Under the pieces are notes generated by a model, which did not search any database, had not been told where the DNA came from, and saw nothing but the letters and a program-made list of their open reading frames with translations. A DNA stretch of 64,000 bases from Devosia sp. SD17-2 (GTDB taxonomy: Bacteria > Pseudomonadota > Alphaproteobacteria > Rhizobiales > Devosiaceae), in NCBI RefSeq assembly GCF_029201565.1, contig NZ_CP104002.1:3737001-3801000 (forward strand), in the 5' to 3' direction. Of the stretch, positions 1 through 7,223 are shown one piece after another (the stretch's first letter is position 1; each line of letters opens with the position of its first letter). The position numbers and the translations under genes are program-made.

Positions 1-1
1 C

Positions 2-2173
2 AAGCTGGGTGTAATCCCCAGAACTGAGGTATTGGGGTACACTCGTGGCGCCCAAACCGAGTTGGATGCGATAGCTGCCGGCCACGCGGTTTTGAAACAG
101 TACGCTGATCAGGCTCGAACAATCATGGATACCCATGAGAGAGATGAAGCGCTCATCGGACAGATAGGCGAATTTTGCTATCGCCCTTCAGACATATTCA
201 CTTACCAATCTTGGCCAGGCGTAAACGATCTTGAGTGTGATGATCACGACGTCTACTCAGATGAGTTCGCGCGTATAGCACCGTTCGTTCCGAGCAGCTT
301 ATTCGACTTCCTTCTGACGCAGGAAGTCGATCAGTTCGAACTCGAATGCGCACAGATCGGGCTAGATCTGGCTTACAAGGAGTTTGCGTCACTGAGTGTT
401 AAGCGCTCCAGAATTTATCGAGGGGATCTTCGCGGCGCAGTTGGTTCTCGTCTCGAGATCAGCGGGTCCGTCGTATACAATGGTATCGACGCATCATCCT
501 CGGCTTTCTCCGAGGCTCGACTGGTAAACAGCGACTTTCTACATACGATCGACTTCTCGGAAGCCACCATCTCAGGAAGCATCACCCTCCGCAACCTCGA
601 CGCTGAGGCAGAGAACGATGCCCGTTCAGTCCACATGCATGGCGCCTCCGTAGCGGGAAGTTTGACGATCGATAGTTCCAAGTTTGTGGGAGAGGTTTAT
701 CTCGGGGTCACCCGACTTGGTGCCCTTCGAATTGAAGATGTCGATGTTGTAGGACTCTTGAACTTGTGGGGCGCTGCGGTGGAGGGCTACACATTCATCG
801 GTCAGTCAGGGCACAGCAAGTTTACAGGTGGCTTACATGCCTTCTATTTCTCAAGCGAAGACCTGCAGATCAGCAATGTAGAAACTACGAATATAACGCT
901 CACATCTTCCAGCATAAGAGGTACCTCATGGTTCGAGAACATCATGTCATCTGGGTATATCTCGCTCAGAAATGCTCGACTTTTTAACATCGAGGTGTCC
1001 GATACGGCGGCTTCGAGCCTTTGGCTAAAAGACGCCGCAGTGGAAGGCGCTGTCGTGCTCAACGACGCTTCGTTTAAAGTACTTCATGCTGGAGGGATGA
1101 CCGCAAGAAGCTTCAATGTGAACAGCTCAAATGAAAGGCCGCAGTTGCAGCCACTGGTCGATTGCGGGATCACGCGGTCATCTGACAGCTATGGCCAGTA
1201 TGCGTGCTTAGATCGCGCAGATCTTTCCAGCGTGATCATCGAGGGTAATGCGTCGATAGGCGGATTCATACGTAACCAGGTCAACTTGAGTTCGAGCATA
1301 ATAGGTGGGCAACTCCAGATCGCTGGGCCGACAACCAACTTTGCCGATGCCGGTTGCGTAATCGCCAAAGATCTCCAAACTGACACGCTTGTAATAAATC
1401 TCGATAGCTCCTCCACAGGCACTCGCGTTAGGGGTCCGGTCTACGTCGATCTTCATGGCGCGGAGTTTAGAGTGTTAGGCAATCCGACGGGGAGTGAGGT
1501 CGGGGGACACAGAGTGGGAGGCGTCCTCGCGAAATTCCTCGCACCACTTGACGCGCGTTGCGACGAAAATGGCTTTGTTTCCGGTGAAGCGTCCGACGCC
1601 AGATATCAGCCACTTGTCTATGATGCCCTAGCCAGTGGATATGAGCGCAGTGGAGAATTGGATCTCGCCCGGTCTATCAAGGTCGAGAAGAACCGCGCTT
1701 ATGCCTCGGCTCTGGCCTGGGGCGACGATTGGTCGTCTGCGTTTCTGCCCGCTGTCACGAAAGGCTTCTACTATGTCGCAGACATCGTTAGCGGCTACGG
1801 CTACGAGAACCTCAAGGCGCTTGTTTTTCTAATCATATTGACGGCTGTGGGCGCCCTGTTGGGTTGGATCGGCGAAGCCCAGCTGACCCGGTGGCGAGAC
1901 TATGTGTTACGAAAGCTGAGGCTATCCCGGCTAGTAAATAAACCTAGCAGGGGGCGCAGTTCCGGTGGAGAAACGATACGCGGCCGAAGGGCGCCTGGCT
2001 TTATTTTTAGCATCGACCGCGCAGTGCCAAACCTGAATCTGGATCAAGATTTCGCTCGTCATCAAGACATGGATGTTGGGCCAATTCTGTCCGGCTGGTT
2101 CTACTTTCAGCGCTTCGTCAGTTTCCTCATACTAGCGCTCATGGTTGCAGGAGCGCTGCAGGTATTTCAGTGA
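2..2173 (+). CDS. Large beta-helix-like protein with C-terminal membrane anchor, 5' end outside window
   Basis: No function is recognised. The reading frame is open to the left edge, and the residues before the TTG at 32 still look coding, so the true start is probably upstream. About 500 residues consist of short degenerate repeats rich in S, I, L and G with regularly spaced hydrophobics, as in pentapeptide or right-handed beta-helix proteins. The C-terminal part has a YDALASGYERSG-like helical hairpin, then a GYGYENLKAL motif entering a hydrophobic segment, a basic loop, and a last hydrophobic segment ending at the stop. This order (beta-helix, YxALAxxYxxxG, GYGY, membrane segment) is seen in proteins often labelled membrane-associated oxidoreductase, a label without known activity. 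It is the leftmost island gene; its role in the element is unknown. Confidence 0.7.
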   Translation, partial: KLGVIPRTEVLGYTRGAQTELDAIAAGHAVLKQYADQARTIMDTHERDEALIGQIGEFCYRPSDIFTYQSWPGVNDLECDDHDVYSDEFARIAPFVPSSLFDFLLTQEVDQFELECAQIGLDLAYKEFASLSVKRSRIYRGDLRGAVGSRLEISGSVVYNGIDASSSAFSEARLVNSDFLHTIDFSEATISGSITLRNLDAEAENDARSVHMHGASVAGSLTIDSSKFVGEVYLGVTRLGALRIEDVDVVGLLNLWGAAVEGYTFIGQSGHSKFTGGLHAFYFSSEDLQISNVETTNITLTSSSIRGTSWFENIMSSGYISLRNARLFNIEVSDTAASSLWLKDAAVEGAVVLNDASFKVLHAGGMTARSFNVNSSNERPQLQPLVDCGITRSSDSYGQYACLDRADLSSVIIEGNASIGGFIRNQVNLSSSIIGGQLQIAGPTTNFADAGCVIAKDLQTDTLVINLDSSSTGTRVRGPVYVDLHGAEFRVLGNPTGSEVGGHRVGGVLAKFLAPLDARCDENGFVSGEASDARYQPLVYDALASGYERSGELDLARSIKVEKNRAYASALAWGDDWSSAFLPAVTKGFYYVADIVSGYGYENLKALVFLIILTAVGALLGWIGEAQLTRWRDYVLRKLRLSRLVNKPSRGRSSGGETIRGRRAPGFIFSIDRAVPNLNLDQDFARHQDMDVGPILSGWFYFQRFVSFLILALMVAGALQVFQ

Positions 2174-2324
2174 AGCCACCTCCTGACCAGCGCCTCCGCC
2201 TGGTCCGCCGCGTCGTTCTCGTTCGCCGCCTTGATCGCCACGACGATATGCCCTAGTGCGGCCAGCCCGACGTGAAGCTCCTCTTCCCAATTCCCCTCGG
2301 TAGCAAGCTGGGCTTTTTCACCCG

Positions 2325-2522
2325 CTAGCCTTCGGCCCTCAGCCAGTGACCACGAGGCGGTGCAGGGATGTCGTTGTCCTTGCAGTAGGTGGAGATTGCG
2401 GCGGTTGATACACCGATGTCTTCTGCGACCTCGCGGGTGGGCTTGCTCCAGATGATGTCCAGAAGCTCTTGGCGGGAGTAGGTTTTGGTCAATGTCAGGC
2501 TCGTGGTCTCGTGATCGACCAA
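2325..2522 (-). CDS. Small HTH protein, possibly truncated by a frameshift
   Basis: The 65-residue product has YSRQELLDIIWSKPTREVA, then a helix-turn-helix (VAEDIGVSTAAISTYCKDNDIP) and a PPRGHW motif. This resembles the N-terminal HTH of small mobile-element proteins that normally continue past the P-P-x-G-x-W motif. The frame stops at TAG right after WLRAEG. In another frame the same strand keeps coding-like codon use down to about 2171 (RLAGEKAQLATEG then EEELHVGLAALG, ending RRWLH), with no good start codon of its own. A frameshift near 2330 would join both parts into one protein of about 115 residues. Either the gene is broken or the downstream frame is chance. Confidence 0.45.
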   Translation of the reverse strand: MVDHETTSLTLTKTYSRQELLDIIWSKPTREVAEDIGVSTAAISTYCKDNDIPAPPRGHWLRAEG

Positions 2523-2606
2523 GCCGTCCTATCTGACTATTTGGTCGCTCTTTTGGCCGTTGGCGCTAGGCCATGTGGAAAGCAAACCATTTGGAGAAAA
2601 CGCCGC

Positions 2607-3053
2607 ATGAGCATCCTGAAGACCCTGAAACTGACCACGGCCCAGCCTGTTCGCACCAGCAATGATCCTGTGGAACGCGCCCGCAACAAGGTGATCGCGG
2701 CGCTGGCGGAACAGAGGGCCATGGCCGAAGCCAAGCTTGCTGGGCAGCACTATGCGCCGACCCATATGGTGTGGCGCAAGAACGAGGAAGGTCAGCGGGT
2801 CCAGGTCGAAACCCCGAAACGTCTCCGCGCAGGCTGGTTCGTCGATGCTAGTGGCCAGACCTTCTTCGGTCTGCGCTATGCCGGAAAACCCATCGAGTTT
2901 GTCAAGGACAAGAATGCCATCGCCGTTGGCGAACTTACTGCTCTTCCCGCAATCCTCGACACCCTGACCGACGCTGTCCGTGCCGGTGAACTAGACGCAC
3001 AGCTTGCGGCTGCTGCTGCGGAGCGCGGGCACATGCTGCGCAAGGCAAGTTGA
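2607..3053 (+). CDS. DUF6641 family protein
   Basis: 148 residues from the ATG at 2607; the frame is open further upstream, but family members begin with MSILKTLKLTT, so the later start is chosen. A short basic N-terminus is followed by an alpha-helical stretch (ERARNKVIAALAEQ), a TKTVW/THMVWRKNEEG-like segment, a FFGLRYAGKPIEFVKDKNAIAVG block and an Ala-rich helical tail. I recognise this as the DUF6641 type found on plasmids and islands of Hyphomicrobiales and Sphingomonadales; no function is known. Its TGA overlaps the TTG start of the next gene, so the two are probably co-expressed. Confidence 0.65.
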   Translation: MSILKTLKLTTAQPVRTSNDPVERARNKVIAALAEQRAMAEAKLAGQHYAPTHMVWRKNEEGQRVQVETPKRLRAGWFVDASGQTFFGLRYAGKPIEFVKDKNAIAVGELTALPAILDTLTDAVRAGELDAQLAAAAAERGHMLRKAS

Positions 3054-3568
3054 TCCCGACCATCACAAGATGCCTTCAGGTGCCGGGAATGGCCATTGTG
3101 CTGTTCCCGGCATTTCTGTCTTTTCTCGCTCCTGCGCAAGCTGTTGATCAACAGGGCCAGCGGGATTGCGCCAATCTCCGGGCGGTGCTGCTGCAATTGG
3201 TCGGTGACTGGTCCAAGAACATGTTGTTCGCCAGCCGCGACATGGACCGCAACGGCTGGCTCGACGCCAATGTGGCGCACTCGGCGTTTAAGGACGTGCA
3301 GATCGCAGTGATGCATTTCGACTATGCCTATGAGGCCGTACCGAAGGCCCGCGATGCCTGTCACGAGCTTGCTTTCCAGTTCGGCATGGAAGTCGGCGCC
3401 TATATCGAAGAGATCATGGCCACGGGCACACGCCCAGCGAGGCATAACGGGGCGGTAGCCCGATGGGGCAGCACGGCTTACCCGATAGCTGTCAGCCCCG
3501 CCAGCGGGGTCCGTAGGGCATCAGTGGGTAGGGTCGTTGGTCTTATTAACCAGCAAGCGGCGGCGTGA
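3050..3568 (+). CDS. Secreted protein of unknown function
   Basis: 172 residues starting at a TTG that overlaps the previous stop (TTGA). This start is preferred over the ATG at 3089 because it supplies a signal peptide with a positive n-region, a hydrophobic core (MAIVLFPAFLSFLAP) and an AQA cleavage site. The mature part has a single early Cys (RDCANL) and a later one (ARDACHEL), which could form a disulfide in the periplasm, and a helical middle. The tail, rich in small residues (ARWGSTAYPIAVSPASG), gives no fold clue. No family is recognised. It overlaps the 3' end of the convergent lectin-like gene by about 20 bases. Confidence 0.6.
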   Translation: MIPTITRCLQVPGMAIVLFPAFLSFLAPAQAVDQQGQRDCANLRAVLLQLVGDWSKNMLFASRDMDRNGWLDANVAHSAFKDVQIAVMHFDYAYEAVPKARDACHELAFQFGMEVGAYIEEIMATGTRPARHNGAVARWGSTAYPIAVSPASGVRRASVGRVVGLINQQAAA

Positions 3569-4160
3569 TCCGCAAGTTGGAAAAATAGCCGACCGTACCC
3601 GCTTCGATCCACAGCCCGACGCCGCCACGTTGGGCTTCCCCCAACTTCATGTCAGTCACGATCAGCGTGGGCTGCGGCGCGTCGTTGACAAAAAGCTTGG
3701 CTGTCGCTCCTTTGACCTCAATACGCAAGCCGATCCACTCGTCAAGCGCGATGTCCACGTAGGTCTCGTACTTCTCAGGTTCTTCCTTGCGCAGTCGGGG
3801 AAACGGAAACTCGGGATAGGCAACATATTGCACGGTACGGTTTCGCCTGATCTGATCCTCGACGCGAGCATTCACGGGCCGTAGATAGATGCTCTCGAAC
3901 CTGTTCTGCGCATCGATGCGAAACGTCAGGCCGATAAAGCCCCGCGCATAGCCAGGGGCATCGGGAGCAAGGACACTTGCGACATCGACCTCAATCGTGC
4001 CGTCCCCGAAGTCGGTGGGCAGCCACGCCATGTAGTCGCGGTCCGTCAACGCTTCCTTCGAGGGGTCCTGCGTTGCCGCGCTCGGCATGGTGATCTCCAA
4101 CGCAGATCGACCTAGATAGGTGGTTTCGACCAGGGAAACACCCTGCAATTTGAAGTCCAT
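3546..4160 (-). CDS. Concanavalin A-like lectin/glucanase-fold protein
   Basis: 204 residues; the ATG at 4160 is preceded by a strong GGAGG, so the longer upstream frame is rejected. No signal peptide is evident, so it is probably cytoplasmic. The sequence is mostly beta: GTIEVDVAS, YARGFIGLTFRIDAQNRFESIYLRP, WIGLRIEVKGATAKLFVND, GGVGLWIEAGTVGYFSNLRI. That pattern is typical of LamG/DUF1080-like jelly rolls, where the last strands read G-x-V-G-L-W and Y-F-S-N-L-x-I. Such domains bind or process glycans, but no catalytic residues can be assigned. It lies downstream of the Rossmann reductase on the same strand, about 100 bases apart. Confidence 0.6.
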   Translation of the reverse strand: MDFKLQGVSLVETTYLGRSALEITMPSAATQDPSKEALTDRDYMAWLPTDFGDGTIEVDVASVLAPDAPGYARGFIGLTFRIDAQNRFESIYLRPVNARVEDQIRRNRTVQYVAYPEFPFPRLRKEEPEKYETYVDIALDEWIGLRIEVKGATAKLFVNDAPQPTLIVTDMKLGEAQRGGVGLWIEAGTVGYFSNLRITPPLAG

Positions 4161-4261
4161 TGTTCCTGCCTCCTGTCGTCCGTAGCGAACATTGTGCTTA
4201 TTTGAATTCCTCGCAATCGATCCGAGCCTTCCTGTTTGGCAGGAAGGCCCAGGGGATTGAT

Positions 4262-4885
4262 CTACAACGTCTGCCAAGTGGGAGCGATGGCAGTGCCGCG
4301 ACCCAGGCCATAGCCGAAACGGATGTTCAGCATACCAAGGGGTTCGATCAGGCGGGCGGCGTCAAGGCCGCCGGTTTTTTCGACTGCAAAGCCAGAAGCT
4401 GCAACCAGCTTTTCAACCTCTGCGACGGCGGCCTCATCATTTCCGGCCAGAAAGACCGGAACCTTCGCCGTCTGGGTGGCAGGCAGATCGAAAACACTGG
4501 CAAAGACAGTGTTGTAGGCTTTGACCAGCTTGGCCGCCGGCGCAGCAGCTTGAAGCTCCTCAGCCGCCGAGGTCGTGTGACCGATGGCAAGACCCGAAAA
4601 ATCAGGCTTAACCGGGTTGGAAATGTCCACCACGATCTTTCCGGCCAGAGCCGGGTGGGCAGCAACTTCCTTGGCAGCGTCATAAGGCAGGGCCAGAACG
4701 ACGATCTCGGCTGCGTCAATGGCAGCGTCGATGTCGAGAACGGTCACACCGGCGGGGAGCGTGGCGGCAAAGCTGCGGACGGTATCGAGATTGCGCGAGG
4801 ACAGAACGAGATCGGCTTTCCCAGCGAGCCGCTTGGCAAGTCCCTTGCCCATATTGCCCAAGCCGATGATTGCTGTGGTGGTCAT
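4262..4885 (-). CDS. NADPH-dependent F420-reductase-like Rossmann protein
   Basis: 207 residues from the ATG at 4885. The N-terminus TTAIIGLGNMGKGLAKRL carries the GxGxMG dinucleotide loop, followed by LVLSSRNLD at the end of beta-2, where an S-R pair suggests NADP(H). IVVLALPYDAAKEV and KIVVDISNP are the usual later strands. The C-terminal KAYNTVFASVF and LDAARLIEPLGML segments match the COG2085 F420H2:NADP oxidoreductase-like family. In organisms without F420 such proteins are thought to reduce other substrates; the substrate here is unknown. It is divergent from a LysR gene, which may control it. Confidence 0.75.
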   Translation of the reverse strand: MTTTAIIGLGNMGKGLAKRLAGKADLVLSSRNLDTVRSFAATLPAGVTVLDIDAAIDAAEIVVLALPYDAAKEVAAHPALAGKIVVDISNPVKPDFSGLAIGHTTSAAEELQAAAPAAKLVKAYNTVFASVFDLPATQTAKVPVFLAGNDEAAVAEVEKLVAASGFAVEKTGGLDAARLIEPLGMLNIRFGYGLGRGTAIAPTWQTL

Positions 4886-4989
4886 TTGGAAAGTCCTTGG
4901 ATTTCGATTGCGATGACCCTGATATGCATCCATTCCAGTCGTGCGTGAATTGCATGGGTTATCGGTTCTGAATTGCGTAATGGTATCGA

Positions 4990-5877
4990 ATGGCCGATTT
5001 GGACGCTCTCCGCACCTTTATTGCCGCCGCGCGATTGGGCAGCTTTGCCGGTGCCGCCCGGCAGCTCAACCTCTCCCCCGCTATGGTAGGTCGTCGTATT
5101 CAGGGGCTGGAAGAACGGTATGGGCTCAAGCTGATCGAGCGAACCACCCGCAGCCAGCACCTGACCGAACAGGGTGGCCTATTCCTGGCGCGGGCCGAAG
5201 CGGTGCTGGATGCAGCCGAAGCCCTAGCCGAATGCAGTAGCGATACCGGCGCACTGACCGGGCGCATTCGCCTTAGCGCCCCCACCACGCTAGGCATTGC
5301 GCGCTTGCCAGCCATTGTGGCCCGGTTCAGTGCCGAACACCCGGGGGTCGTCGTGGAAATGAGCCTCGCCAATCGTCGTGTGGATCTCGTCGGCGAAGGC
5401 TACGATCTTGCCGTGCGCGTAGGCGAGCTTGCCACTTCCAGTCTCGTGGCGCGACGGATCGGCACTTACCGGTTTGTCTGCTGTGTTGTGCCAGATTTTC
5501 TCGCCCGGCATGGACCGCTGACGCACCCTACGCAATTGGCACAGGCGCGGTGTGTGCTTAATCTCAACTTTGCCCAGCGCAATCATTGGCAGTTTATTGG
5601 GAACGACGAGCACGTCCTGACGGTCGAGGTGGGTGGCGGCATCGAAACCGACAATGACGAGGCCCAGCGCCTGCTAGCACGGGATGGTGCGGGGATCGCC
5701 TACCTCCCCCGCGACATCGTTGTAGACGATTTGGCGGCGGGATCGCTGGTGCCGTTATTCGAGGATTGGAGTTTGCCGAGCATGCCTATCCACACGGTTC
5801 ATGCATCGCGCAGCCTTGCGCCACGAAGGGTTCGGCTGCTTACCGAGGCGTTGTCGGTCGGTTTCCGGGGCACTTAG
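4990..5877 (+). CDS. LysR-family transcriptional regulator
   Basis: 295 residues. The N-terminal winged HTH is clear (LDALRTFIAAARLGSFAGAARQLNLSPAMVGRRI), followed by the linker helix and a type 2 periplasmic-binding effector domain (GRIRLSAPTTLG, LVGEGYDLAVRVGEL). The gene is divergent from the F420-reductase-like gene with about 104 bases between starts, the classic LysR layout in which the regulator controls its neighbour. In that gap the hexamer AATTGC occurs twice, but no convincing T-N11-A box stands out. The effector is unknown. Confidence 0.88.
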   Translation: MADLDALRTFIAAARLGSFAGAARQLNLSPAMVGRRIQGLEERYGLKLIERTTRSQHLTEQGGLFLARAEAVLDAAEALAECSSDTGALTGRIRLSAPTTLGIARLPAIVARFSAEHPGVVVEMSLANRRVDLVGEGYDLAVRVGELATSSLVARRIGTYRFVCCVVPDFLARHGPLTHPTQLAQARCVLNLNFAQRNHWQFIGNDEHVLTVEVGGGIETDNDEAQRLLARDGAGIAYLPRDIVVDDLAAGSLVPLFEDWSLPSMPIHTVHASRSLAPRRVRLLTEALSVGFRGT

Positions 5878-6027
5878 CCGACATTGATTTCACTGCGTTC
5901 AATAGCTTGCCCATTGCCCACATACCAACTGGCTTGAAGGCATATCGCCCGAATTCAGTGCAAGCGGTGACCTCAACCTAAGCCCATCTCTCGAAATCGG
6001 ACGGGTGGCTTCCCACTTTTCTGCCAT

Positions 6028-6042
6028 ACGCGCAATGCGCGT
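6028..6042. repeat. Short perfect inverted repeat
   Basis: ACGCGC and GCGCGT are separated by AAT. It lies 7 bases before a much longer perfect hairpin, so the pair may act together as a structured DNA or RNA element. Confidence 0.5.
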
Positions 6043-6049
6043 GTGGCAC

Positions 6050-6084
6050 CCAGAGAGCTATAGCCATCGGCTATAGCTCTCTGG
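6050..6084. repeat. Perfect 16-bp stem with 3-nt loop
   Basis: The arm CCAGAGAGCTATAGCC (6050-6065) is exactly reverse-complemented at 6069-6084 around the loop ATC. There is no T-run after it on either strand, so it is not an ordinary intrinsic terminator. It may be a bidirectional transcription barrier, a protein-binding palindrome or a recombination or origin structure of the island. Confidence 0.75.
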
Positions 6085-6226
6085 CCTTGATCAAAGTGCC
6101 CGAGTGGCTATGACGCCTTCCTAACGCCTTGGTTCTACTGAACCTTTTTCGTGAAAAACGCGAGTTCTTGGCCTTTGATCCATTCGGCTGCATATCGCGG
6201 CATCGAAATGGCAATGGAGATGTTGA

Positions 6227-6463
6227 TTGCGGCCACGGATCACAGAGGGGCACAAGCTGCTCGCCCACAACGTTCGGCGCTGGCGAGAATTGCGCGGGAT
6301 CGACACAGATATGTTGGCGCGAGCCGTTGGTTGGCCGCTGGCGATGATCGAGGACATTGAGAGCGCCGAGCAGTTCGACCTCACCCTCAATGATATGGAC
6401 CAGTTGGCCGAAGCCCTTGCGGTTCAGACCTTCGAGCTATTCGCACCACAGGGGCACCGCTGA
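6227..6463 (+). CDS. Small XRE-like HTH protein, tandem copy 1
   Basis: 78 residues from a TTG start with GGAG about 8 bases upstream. The TTG is supported by alignment with the next gene: both begin MRPR and keep the same spacing to HNVRRWRELR / RNVWHYREQR. The core is a Cro/C1-type HTH (TDMLARAVGWPLAMIEDIESAEQFDLTLNDMDQLAEAL). Its stop overlaps the start of its paralogue by one base, so the two are translationally coupled. It probably binds DNA as part of a small regulatory switch for the island, possibly with its paralogue as a heterodimer; this is inference. Confidence 0.65.
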   Translation: MRPRITEGHKLLAHNVRRWRELRGIDTDMLARAVGWPLAMIEDIESAEQFDLTLNDMDQLAEALAVQTFELFAPQGHR

Positions 6464-6705
6464 TGCGGCCTCGATTGAAACACCCCGAAGCGCCACGGCT
6501 GCTTGCCCGCAATGTATGGCACTATCGGGAACAGCGCAGGATGACCGCTAGAGCGTTGGCGGAACACCTCGATTGGTCGCTGTTGGAGATCGACAAGATC
6601 GAGAACGGCGACAAGTTCGATCTCAGCCTAGATGAACTTGAGCGTCTTTCTCTGGCTCTGCACGTTGACCCCGCCGATCTTCTAAAAAGAAATTTAGGCC
6701 ATTAA
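6463..6705 (+). CDS. Small XRE-like HTH protein, tandem copy 2
   Basis: 80 residues, homologous throughout to the upstream gene: MRPR start, N-V-x-x-[WY]-R-E-x-R, then TARALAEHLDWSLLEIDKIENGDKFDLSLDELERLSLAL. This copy has the more canonical XRE pattern, with I-E-N-G and a terminal D-P-A-D-L-L. The pair looks like an old tandem duplication that has diverged. The start ATG overlaps the preceding TGA. It lies between the palindrome cluster and the recombinase operon, a place suited to control of island excision or maintenance. Confidence 0.72.
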   Translation: MRPRLKHPEAPRLLARNVWHYREQRRMTARALAEHLDWSLLEIDKIENGDKFDLSLDELERLSLALHVDPADLLKRNLGH

Positions 6706-6732
6706 TCGGCGATCACGTACAGATTTTTTTGT

Positions 6733-7110
6733 CTATCTGCCCGTAAGATCATTAGGCGATGCAATTCGGTCCAAAGCGTCCAAAGCGATCAGCAATTCCG
6801 CCCTGATTTGTCTGACACTGACGCCAAGCATAAGTTGATCACGGCCTGAAAGGGTCAGAAAAGCATCCAGCACGGCGTCTGAATGATGAACCAATTGGGT
6901 CAGATGCGGCCCGCTTGGGCCATGTTCGCCAGCCATCCAGTTTGTGATGGTGCGTTCCCCCGCTCCCGTCCAGCGCATGATGGTCTTCACCGCTTGATGA
7001 GTGCCACCTAGCTCGGCCTTGAGCGCCGACGCGATGGTGGTGGCATAGATCGCCGCAGCGATATCAGCGCCGCCACTTCCACCGGAACTTATGCCAGTTT
7101 TCGGCAACAT
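6733..7110 (-). CDS. HTH-type accessory-element regulator
   Basis: 125 residues with a strong ribosome site (AGGAGG) before the ATG. A low-complexity Gly/Ser N-terminus leads into THQAVKTIMRWTGAGERTITNWMAGEHGPSGPHLTQLV, a compact HTH in which TGAGERTITNWMAG would be the turn and recognition helix. The rest is helical. Proteins with this GxGERTxxNWxxGxxGPS pattern occur in phages and integrated elements of alphaproteobacteria. It is divergent from the serine recombinase gene about 110 bases away and may repress it. Confidence 0.6.
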   Translation of the reverse strand: MLPKTGISSGGSGGADIAAAIYATTIASALKAELGGTHQAVKTIMRWTGAGERTITNWMAGEHGPSGPHLTQLVHHSDAVLDAFLTLSGRDQLMLGVSVRQIRAELLIALDALDRIASPNDLTGR

Positions 7111-7223
7111 GTTTCCCGCCTCCTGTAGCTATAGTCAGGGCTTGCAGAGGTATTTTCTCGGAACTTTCCAACACTTCAGATCAATACATTCAAAGCACGC
7201 CCATTTCATGGCTGGATGAGGTG

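Larger units (their letters stand above)
5878..6226. other. Non-coding stretch with clustered palindromes
   Basis: No convincing gene lies between the LysR stop and the first tandem HTH gene. The stretch holds two adjacent hairpins (6028-6042 and 6050-6084) and a TTGATCAA palindrome just after them. The rest shows nothing recognisable. Confidence 0.6.
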
